From Geothrix sp. (lineage in GTDB: Bacteria > Acidobacteriota > Holophagae > Holophagales > Holophagaceae): a stretch of DNA of 64,000 nucleotides. The notes under the pieces were generated by a model. That model did no database searches and was not told where the DNA came from. It saw nothing but the letters and a program-made list of their open reading frames with translations. Position 1 is the first letter of the stretch. Every line of letters begins with the position of its first letter. Below, in pieces: positions 58,211 to 64,000 of this stretch. Position numbers and translations under genes: made by a program. Where the stretch lies: NCBI RefSeq assembly GCF_020622065.1, contig NZ_JAHRYQ010000001.1:1798001-1862000 (forward strand), given 5' to 3'.

Positions 58211-58921
58211 TCAGCCTAGCCGTACCCCCATCGCATCCACCATCTTCGCGACGACGAGATCGCCGTACCAGGCGCCGTGGCGCGGGTCCTCCAGCTTCCG
58301 GAGTTCCACCAGAAGGCTGGGCAGGTCCCGCACGCCCTGGGCCACCAGGCCCTGGAGCTGCCGCCGGGTACGGCCGGGACCCACCGCCGGGTGGTCTTCC
58401 GCCAGGCGCGCCAAGGCCGGGGCCAGGTGGGGAAGGCTCGGGATCCGACAGCCGCCCAGGGCCCCCCATCCTCCCTCGAGGAAGCGGATCCAGAGGTCCC
58501 GGGCCGCTTCGATGACTGCGCCGTCCATCAGCATCCGCTGGGCGAACAGCGGTGGCAGCGCCGTGGGCGGCAGCTGGCCCACGCTGCGATCCAGCAGCAC
58601 CAGATCCGGCAGGGTGTCGCCGGGCAGCTCTGCCAGCACCCAGAGCAGGCAGGCCTGCTCCCAGGGATCGGGACCGAACCAAAGTACGGGTTCGGGGGCG
58701 CGGGCCGGATTCTGGGGCGCGCCGAGCCCCCGCGTCTCCGGCCCGGTGACGCCCCACCAGGCCGCCCGGAGAACCGGAAGGTGCGCGGGATCCGAGGTCC
58801 AGGGACCCACGGCGGGGGAGTCCCGCCACACCTGGAGGGCTCCGGGCAGGCCGGAGCGCCGATGCACGGCGGCGGAGACATCCCCGCAGTGGAGATGGAT
58901 CAGACCTTCGTGGGAAGCCAC
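58211..58921 (-). CDS. DUF1835-like protein
   Basis: 236 aa. The N-terminus LIHLHCGDVSAAVHRRSGLPGALQVWRD and the later LWFGPDPWEQACLLWVLAEL follow the DUF1835 pattern (GD-S...G-PG...W-D, then LWFexDxxdQ). DLVLLDRSVGQLPP fits the central strand. The C-terminal third (SLPHLAPALARLAEDHPAVGPGRTRRQLQGLVAQGV) is helical. Function unknown. It lies directly upstream of recG, 10 bp between stop and start, so the two are probably co-transcribed. Confidence 0.7.
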   Translation of the reverse strand: MASHEGLIHLHCGDVSAAVHRRSGLPGALQVWRDSPAVGPWTSDPAHLPVLRAAWWGVTGPETRGLGAPQNPARAPEPVLWFGPDPWEQACLLWVLAELPGDTLPDLVLLDRSVGQLPPTALPPLFAQRMLMDGAVIEAARDLWIRFLEGGWGALGGCRIPSLPHLAPALARLAEDHPAVGPGRTRRQLQGLVAQGVRDLPSLLVELRKLEDPRHGAWYGDLVVAKMVDAMGVRLG

Positions 58922-59024
58922 GCGTCCGCCGCCGTCAGGTCCACCATGGGTCGCTCCAGAATGAAACCCAGCATACGACCCGGACGAACTGGATCAATCC
59001 TGCATTTTTATCTTCTTTTTCACA

Positions 59025-60239
59025 TCAACGAGAGGCGCCCATGGCCATCCCGGCCATGGCTTTGGCCAGGGCCTGCTCCAGATCGGCCCAGAGGTCCTCG
59101 GGGCCTTCCAGCCCCACGGACAGCCGCATGAGCGACTGGGAGACGCCGCTGTGCTCCCGGGCCTCCGCGTCCACCACGCGGTGGGTGAGCGCCGCCGGAT
59201 GCTGGATCAGCGTATCGACGCTGCCCAGGGAGACGGCGGGCGTCATGAGCTTCACCTCGGCCATCACGATGGCGGCGGCCTCAAAGCCGCCCTTCAACTC
59301 GAAGGCCATGAGGGAACCGGGCCCCTTCATCTGGCGGCCCAGGAGGCCCTTGGGGTCCTGCCCCTGGAGGCCGGGGAAGTGCACGGCGGAGACGGCAGGG
59401 TGCTTGGCCAGCCGCTCGGCGATGACCTTGGCGCCTTCCTGCTGGGCACGCACCCGCAGGGGCAGCGTGGGGAGGCTGCGATGCAGCAGGTAGGCGGCCA
59501 GCGGGTGCAGCACATTGCCCGTGATGACGCGCACCTTGCGCAGCTCCGTGGCCCAGTCGTTGTTGGTGGCCACGAGGCCCGCCAGCACATCGCCATGGCC
59601 ACCCAGGAACTTGGTGGCGCTGTGGAGCACCAGCGTCGCGCCCTGCTTGATGGGGTTCTGCAGGATGGGGGTGGCGAAGGTGTTGTCCACCAGCACGGGC
59701 ACCTTGCCTGCCTGGCGGACCACATCCTCCAGGTCCACCATGGCCAGGGTGGGGTTGGCGGGGGTTTCCACGATCACCATGGCGGTCTCGGGGCGGATGG
59801 CGGCGGCGATGCCATCCGCCTCGGCCCAGCTCACCTCCAGGCCCAGCATGCCCGAGGCCAGCAGGTGATCCGTGCCGCCATAGAGGGGGCGCACGGCCAC
59901 GATATGGCCACCCCGCTGCTTGGCAGCCATGAGGCAGGCCGTCACCGCGGCCATGCCGGAACCGAAGGCCACGCATTCCTCCGCGCCTTCAAGCTGGGCC
60001 AGGCCCTGCTCATACCGGGCCACCGTGGGGTTGTAGAGGCGGGAGTAGACGGGGCTGCCGATGGGCAGGCCCCCCATGGCCATGGCTTCGAGGCTGCGAC
60101 CACCCTCATCCAGATTCTGCACGGGATAGGTGCTGCTGAGGTCGATGGGCATGGCGTGGATGCCCTGCTCGTGCAGCACTTCACGGCCGGTATGGACGGC
60201 CTGGGTTTCCAGCGAGGTCGAGGCGATGGGCTTGGACAT
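59025..60239 (-). CDS. Cys/Met-metabolism PLP enzyme (cystathionine gamma-synthase/lyase type)
   Basis: 404 aa fold-type-I PLP enzyme. SRLYNPTVARYEQGLAQLEGAE (about 65), FGSGMAAV (about 92), VDNTFATPILQNP (about 183) and the PLP lysine in HSATKFLGGHGDVLAG (about 205) are intact; VSLGSVDTLIQHPA (about 340) is the C-terminal signature. Sequence alone does not separate synthase, gamma-lyase and O-acetylhomoserine sulfhydrylase. ATG 60239 has AGGAG upstream. A divergent Lrp-family regulator 78 bp away argues for amino-acid degradation, e.g. methionine gamma-lyase. Confidence 0.85.
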   Translation of the reverse strand: MSKPIASTSLETQAVHTGREVLHEQGIHAMPIDLSSTYPVQNLDEGGRSLEAMAMGGLPIGSPVYSRLYNPTVARYEQGLAQLEGAEECVAFGSGMAAVTACLMAAKQRGGHIVAVRPLYGGTDHLLASGMLGLEVSWAEADGIAAAIRPETAMVIVETPANPTLAMVDLEDVVRQAGKVPVLVDNTFATPILQNPIKQGATLVLHSATKFLGGHGDVLAGLVATNNDWATELRKVRVITGNVLHPLAAYLLHRSLPTLPLRVRAQQEGAKVIAERLAKHPAVSAVHFPGLQGQDPKGLLGRQMKGPGSLMAFELKGGFEAAAIVMAEVKLMTPAVSLGSVDTLIQHPAALTHRVVDAEAREHSGVSQSLMRLSVGLEGPEDLWADLEQALAKAMAGMAMGASR

Positions 60240-60272
60240 GGGGATGCTCCTGTCCCCAATGTAGGTTTCAAT

Positions 60273-60316
60273 AATTCGGCAATCTCCCGAATTTATTTCG
60301 TGGAATGATGTCATTC
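60273..60316. promoter_or_regulatory. Candidate Lrp-type operators in the divergent promoter
   Basis: AATTCGG-N7-CCGAATT (60273-60293) is a perfect 7-bp dyad. GAATGA-TG-TCATTC (60303-60316) is a second one directly in front of the ATG at 60317. Both lie between the PLP-enzyme gene and the Lrp gene, the place where an Lrp-family protein would control itself and its neighbour. Confidence 0.45.
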
Positions 60317-60781
60317 ATGAATCTTGACCGAATCGACTGCGACATTCTGAACCTCTTACAGAAGGATGCTCGGCTATCCAACAAGGAACTGGCTGCCGCC
60401 GTGGGTCTGGCACCATCCTCCTGCCTGGCCCGCGTGCAGCACCTGCGCTCCGAAGGGGTCCTCCGGGGCGCCCACGCCGAGGTGGATCCCGAGGCGCTCG
60501 GCGTCGGCCTCCAGGCCCTCATCGCCGTGCAGCTGCGCCAGCACAGCCGGTCCCAGGTGAAGGCCTTCTGGAAACATGTCCTGGGGCTTCCGGAAGTGCT
60601 GGCGGTCTTCCATGTGGCCGGCACGCACGACTTCCAGGTGCATGTGGCCGTGCGGGATGCCCATCACCTGCGGGACCTGGCCCTGGATGCCTTCACCACG
60701 CGGCCCGAGGTGGCCCACATCCAGACCAGCCTCATCTTCGAGTGGGCCAAGGGCCAGGTGATGCCGAACTACCGGGCCTGA
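60317..60781 (+). CDS. Lrp/AsnC-family transcriptional regulator
   Basis: 154 aa from ATG 60317; ATG 60305 and 60308 in the same frame would add up to four residues, and no start has a clear ribosome site. The N-terminal winged helix-turn-helix reads LDRIDCDILNLLQKDARLSNKELAAAVGLAPSSCLARVQHLRSEGVL. The C-terminal RAM domain (about 65-150) has VLAVFHVAGTHDFQVHVAV, the amino-acid-sensing fold. The divergent target is the transsulfuration-type gene. Its end overlaps the HxlR gene by 13 bp (convergent). Confidence 0.92.
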   Translation: MNLDRIDCDILNLLQKDARLSNKELAAAVGLAPSSCLARVQHLRSEGVLRGAHAEVDPEALGVGLQALIAVQLRQHSRSQVKAFWKHVLGLPEVLAVFHVAGTHDFQVHVAVRDAHHLRDLALDAFTTRPEVAHIQTSLIFEWAKGQVMPNYRA

Positions 60782-61104
60782 GCGTCCGGATCGACGATCT
60801 CGGTCCCCCACTGGGTGACGGCCTCCACCACCTGGCGGAAGCCCTCTCCCTTGCAGGTGAGTTCGTACTCCACCCTCACCGGGGTGGTGGGCAGGACGCG
60901 GCGCACCAGCAGGCCCTGACATTCCAGTTCCTTCAGCCGGGCCGAGAGTACCTTCTCGCCGATGCCCTGCACCCGGGTGACCAGCTCATTGAAGCGCAGC
61001 GGCCCCTCCTGGAGGATCCACAGGATTTGACCCGTCCAGGGTTTGGCCAGCACATCGATGGCCATGCGGAAACAGCGGCAGCGATCAGTCTCAGGGAGGT
61101 CCAT
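60769..61104 (-). CDS. HxlR-family transcriptional regulator
   Basis: 111 aa winged-helix regulator. CFRMAIDVLAKPWTGQILWILQEGPLRFNEL is the HxlR signature, with the redox-suspect Cys pair CRC at residues 8-10. VLSARLKELECQGLLVRRV is the recognition/wing region. ATG 61104 is chosen over an upstream TTG/ATG because HxlR proteins start shortly before that Cys. HxlR members sense quinones, aldehydes or thiol stress and usually control a divergent neighbour, here the DUF3187 gene. Confidence 0.88.
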   Translation of the reverse strand: MDLPETDRCRCFRMAIDVLAKPWTGQILWILQEGPLRFNELVTRVQGIGEKVLSARLKELECQGLLVRRVLPTTPVRVEYELTCKGEGFRQVVEAVTQWGTEIVDPDAQAR

Positions 61105-61158
61105 GGATCGTCCACGACCCAGGGTGGGTCCCCTAAAAGCTATCTCAAAGAAAGTCAC

Positions 61159-61187
61159 TTGACAAGGGGAAGTCCGTTGCTCATTAT
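61159..61187 (+). promoter_or_regulatory. Promoter of the DUF3187 gene
   Basis: -35 TTGACA (61159-61164) and -10 CATTAT (61182-61187), spacer 17 bp. It leaves a leader of about 125 bases before the start at 61320. Confidence 0.55.
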
Positions 61188-61319
61188 TGCTTTCATAGGG
61201 AAATAGGCTTCCCGAAAGAAAGCACGCGCCGGCGCCTCCGGCATCTGAGTTCAGTCACCGCCTGGGCCTCGGCCCAGCAGGGGCGGGTCTGCCCGCTCGC
61301 CATCCCCCAGGAGTTCCCC

Positions 61320-62390
61320 ATGCGCGCCATGCTCGCGCTGGCCCTCGGCCTGTCCCTCCAGGCCCAGGACACGGCCTATCCCGAGATGGGCCCCCTGCCC
61401 ACCCGCAACATGTTCACCCTCCTCCAGGCCCCCATGACCTACCAGCCCCAGGCGCCCCGCCCCATCGGCGCCGGGCACTGGCAGGCGACCCTCACCCATG
61501 TGCGGGCCAATGTCTTCGAGTTCTCAGACTTGATCAAAGAGCGGCCCCCCTCCTGGTTCCAGGGCCGCCACCGCATGGATCGCGCCTCCCTGGAAGCCCT
61601 GGCCGCCGAGTATCCCAACGCCCCCTTCGTGTTCTATTTCGACGAGGAGATCGCCCGGACGACCCTCCAGGTCCGGCACGGCCTCACGGATCGCACGGAT
61701 GTCTGGATCGAACTGCCCGCGGAACGCCATGGAGGCGGGGATCTGGATAGCCCCATCGAGACCTTCCACAAGGCCTTGGGCTTCGCCCAGTGGGGTCGCA
61801 CCGAAGTGGCCCGCAACCAGGCTGTGGTGGCCACCATCCGCCACGGACGGTTGGAGTTCGTGCGGGAGGGCTCGCAGCCGACCCGCCTTCAGGATCCGCT
61901 CCTGGGCGTGATTCACCAGATCCACCAAGGCGAGGCCACGGGCTTGAGCGCCACCTTCACCGTCAAGCCGCCGCTGGTGACCACCTACGGATCCTACAAG
62001 GCCGGATGGGACCTCGAGGGCGGCCTGAGCGGGTGGTGGGACTTCACTCCCACCCAGACCCTCTACGCCGGGGCCGCCTACACCCACCGGGGGCGCGGCA
62101 ACGAGGCCTACAACGATCTGGATTACACCTCGGACCTGGGGGCCCACCTCACCTGGCAGGGACGGCGGAATCGGGCCGTGCAGCCCTTCGTCCAGCTCTA
62201 CTTCCTAAGTGGGTTCAGCACGCCTCGGCCCTTCGCCAAACTCCACGAGGGCAGCCTTCAGCATGATCTGGGCGTGCATGTCCACCTTGACCGCCGCGCC
62301 ACCCTGACCTTCCGCTACATCAACAACATCACCCACCATGAAAACACCGACGACGCCTCCTTCGCGGGCAGCCTCACCTGGCGGTTCTGA
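61320..62390 (+). CDS. DUF3187-like outer-membrane protein
   Basis: 356 aa. A short signal peptide (ALALGLSLQAQD) is followed by an NMFTLLQAPMTYQPQAP segment. The rest is alternating beta strands with aromatic ends (HWQATLTHVRANVFEF, YAGAAYTHRGRGNEAYN, PFVQLYFLSGFSTPRPF, ASFAGSLTWRF). The C-terminal Phe and amphipathic strand are a barrel-insertion signal. The family is of unknown function. Regulated possibly by the divergent HxlR gene. Its 3' end overlaps the DUF1697 gene by 17 bp. Confidence 0.75.
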   Translation: MRAMLALALGLSLQAQDTAYPEMGPLPTRNMFTLLQAPMTYQPQAPRPIGAGHWQATLTHVRANVFEFSDLIKERPPSWFQGRHRMDRASLEALAAEYPNAPFVFYFDEEIARTTLQVRHGLTDRTDVWIELPAERHGGGDLDSPIETFHKALGFAQWGRTEVARNQAVVATIRHGRLEFVREGSQPTRLQDPLLGVIHQIHQGEATGLSATFTVKPPLVTTYGSYKAGWDLEGGLSGWWDFTPTQTLYAGAAYTHRGRGNEAYNDLDYTSDLGAHLTWQGRRNRAVQPFVQLYFLSGFSTPRPFAKLHEGSLQHDLGVHVHLDRRATLTFRYINNITHHENTDDASFAGSLTWRF

Positions 62391-62925
62391 GCCCCGCCTT
62401 CGCCGCCAGCCGTTGCAAAGTATTGAACCCGCGGAAGGTCGCCCGCACTCCGAGGGCCCGCTCGAAGACCGCGTTCGAGAAGGTGGATTCGCTCTGCTTC
62501 ATCCGGCAGAGCCACCAGACCTCACGGCCGCGGACCTGGAAGTCATCGACCGGTGTCCGCAAGGCCGCGAGCGCCGCTGCTTCAGCCGGCCCCAGCGGCG
62601 CCTTGAGGAAGGCCACATTCATCGCCTTCGCCGCCGCCTGATCGGCTTCTCCAAACGGACAGCCTGCCACCAGGGACGCCAGTTCGCCCTCGGAACGGAG
62701 GAAGACGATCACCTCGTACCCCAGGGCCTCCTCCAGGCCCGCTTCCAGGCGCTTGGTAAGGGTGGCCTCGCCTTCCCGGCCAGCCTCGAAAAACAGGTTC
62801 CCGCTGGCGATGAAGGTCTCGACGCCCCGGAGCCCGAAGCCCTCGAACAGGTCCCGCAGCTTCGTCATGGTGACCGTGTGGCCACCCACATTGATGGCGC
62901 GGAGGAAGGCGAAGGTCTTCCGCAT
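62374..62925 (-). CDS. DUF1697 family protein
   Basis: 183 aa. FAFLRAINVGGHTVTMTKLRDLFEGFGLRGVETFIASGNLFFEA is the family's N-terminal block (INVGG and ASGNxxF). VIVFLRSEGELASLV and the C-terminal TFRGFNTLQRLA are also typical (TxRNxxTxxKL). Cytoplasmic, no known activity. It is 8 bp downstream of the truncated gene at the window edge and probably in its operon. Confidence 0.9.
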   Translation of the reverse strand: MRKTFAFLRAINVGGHTVTMTKLRDLFEGFGLRGVETFIASGNLFFEAGREGEATLTKRLEAGLEEALGYEVIVFLRSEGELASLVAGCPFGEADQAAAKAMNVAFLKAPLGPAEAAALAALRTPVDDFQVRGREVWWLCRMKQSESTFSNAVFERALGVRATFRGFNTLQRLAAKAGLRTAR

Positions 62926-62933
62926 CCCAGCCC

Positions 62934-64000
62934 CTATCGGCCCTGCCCCAGGGCGCCCCACTGGGCCGCCAGGTGGGGCTGGCCGCACCGCAGGGCCAGG
63001 GACTCCGCCCGCTTCGGCAGGCCCGTCCAGGGATGTTCAGAGAACCGGCTGCGCACCAGGTCATCGGCCAGCCCCGTATCCCCAAGCCGGATCAGAGCCT
63101 CCACCAGCGGCTCCAAGGTGCCGCGCCAGTAGTCCCCGGTCTCCGTGACCTCCTGGATTTTGCCGTCCCTCTTGAACACGAATTCCGTCTTTCCCTGCGC
63201 CGCTTCCCAGAGCTTGTTGGATTCAATCTGGGGGAGCAGCAGGTCCCGGATGGCCATCCAGTCCTTCCGCTGGCGGGCATCCTTCACATAGGCGTCGCGC
63301 ACGGGATAGGGCGGCCACGCCAGGGGGGAGTAGGTCGGCAACGGAACCAAGGTGTCCAGAAGGGGGCGGATCGGCTTTCCCCCATCGGTCCGCGTCAGTC
63401 CCAGCCAGATCTGCCAGAGGTTCCAGGTCCCGGGGTTGCGCGCCAGGGCCCGCTCCACTTCGGGGATCACGGCCCGGCTCATGCTTCGCATGAGGGGGCT
63501 GTGGACCGCCGTCTCGTCGGGCACGATGGACCAATTCGTCATTTCGAGCCAGTCTCCGCTGCGGAAGGTCCGCCCCAGCAGGTCAGCCAGTTCCCCCCAG
63601 ATGGCCCGGTCCTCCTCCGGCTCCAGCTGAACCGGCGGTTTCTCTTCCTGCGAGTCCTGCGCCTTGGCCTCCTCTTTCGCCTCCCGCTCCCGTTGGAACT
63701 GGGCGAAGTCGAACGGCTCATCTGCCGACCGGAGGGGATCCACCTTCCCGCCGGTGCGCACCAGCGTCCGCTTCGCGGCCCTGGACCGCAGCTCCGCGCA
63801 CAGGGCCTGCCGCGCCTCGAGGTGCTCCGGGTTGCGCCGCGCGAACTCCCTCAGAATCTGGATGGTGGAGCGGATGCCGCTTTCCTCGACGGCCTTGGCC
63901 AACGCCTTGGCCTCAGGAACGCCGCCCCCCGTGGCCACCACCCGCGGCCCCGCGCCGAACAGCACCCATTGGGGACGGGGCCCTGCCAGGTATTTCTGCC
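62934..64000 (-). CDS. Large protein of unknown function, 5' end outside the window
   Basis: At least 355 codons. The frame stays open through the right edge (PQWVLFGAGPRVVATGGG precedes the first GTG inside the window), so the start lies beyond 64000. The visible part is mostly helical: ...EESGIRSTIQILREFARRNPEHLEARQALCAEL resembles tetratricopeptide-like repeats. A charged stretch (REREAKEEAKAQDSQEEK) and further helix-rich text with many Trp follow (NPGTWNLWQIWLGL). I do not recognise the family. Co-transcribed with DUF1697. Confidence 0.6.
   Translation of the reverse strand, partial: QKYLAGPRPQWVLFGAGPRVVATGGGVPEAKALAKAVEESGIRSTIQILREFARRNPEHLEARQALCAELRSRAAKRTLVRTGGKVDPLRSADEPFDFAQFQREREAKEEAKAQDSQEEKPPVQLEPEEDRAIWGELADLLGRTFRSGDWLEMTNWSIVPDETAVHSPLMRSMSRAVIPEVERALARNPGTWNLWQIWLGLTRTDGGKPIRPLLDTLVPLPTYSPLAWPPYPVRDAYVKDARQRKDWMAIRDLLLPQIESNKLWEAAQGKTEFVFKRDGKIQEVTETGDYWRGTLEPLVEALIRLGDTGLADDLVRSRFSEHPWTGLPKRAESLALRCGQPHLAAQWGALGQGR

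Overview
The window reads as chromosome from a GC-rich, Gram-negative, respiratory bacterium. The best guess is Acidobacteriota, class Holophagae, close to Geothrix. The reasons are an OmcA/MtrC-type decaheme lipoprotein cytochrome with a collagen-like spacer, a quinol-dependent nitric oxide reductase, an NADH-linked trimeric [FeFe] hydrogenase and TonB iron uptake, all with strong G/C codon bias. This taxonomic call is inference; no rRNA gene is present. Layout. 0.4-2.9 kb: a two-gene molybdenum hydroxylase (IorAB type). 3.1-6.2 kb: a small island bounded by two identical tRNA-Arg(ACG) genes. It holds a truncated tyrosine recombinase, repeated TTGCACC pairs, and a two-gene module of a uracil-DNA-glycosylase-like protein and an EVE/PUA-like protein. 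This is the most mobile and least explained part of the window. 6.2-18 kb: mostly housekeeping: a GlpD-like flavoprotein, an MFS carrier, a pgsA operon, queG, speA, guaD, hbd and purD (with a structured leader). 18.2-25.2 kb: a Fur-box-controlled TonB/siderophore-receptor/PepSY operon, a LytS/LytTR two-component system and tpx. 25.3-30.4 kb: a five-gene operon (LeuB/Icd-like dehydrogenase, HMG-CoA-lyase-like enzyme, CaiB/BaiF CoA-transferase, LeuC, LeuD) that looks like a pathway for branched hydroxy-dicarboxylates. 30.6-37.6 kb: polA (preceded by a duplicated scrap of its own N-terminus), tandem Cache proteins, an SDR and an IspH-UbiA fusion. 38-41.6 kb: hydCBA [FeFe] hydrogenase. 41.6-53 kb: SPFH protein, norB, an anti-sigma-type kinase, a CDF-like transporter, a fluoride riboswitch with crcB-DUF190, a cell-envelope cluster (ddl, FlgC-like, dead S41 protease, YibQ-like) and a DUF438/hemerythrin/PAS pair. 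53-64 kb: the decaheme cytochrome, recG, a transsulfuration enzyme with a divergent Lrp regulator, HxlR/DUF3187, DUF1697 and a gene running off the right edge. How the parts fit. Several genes point to anaerobic or microaerobic respiration: cytochrome, hydrogenase and NO reductase. norB and the DUF438 operon are 6 kb apart yet share a nearly identical 16-bp upstream motif, which suggests a common NO-responsive regulon. Iron (Fur box), fluoride (riboswitch) and amino-acid (Lrp) control sites are all visible in the sequence.
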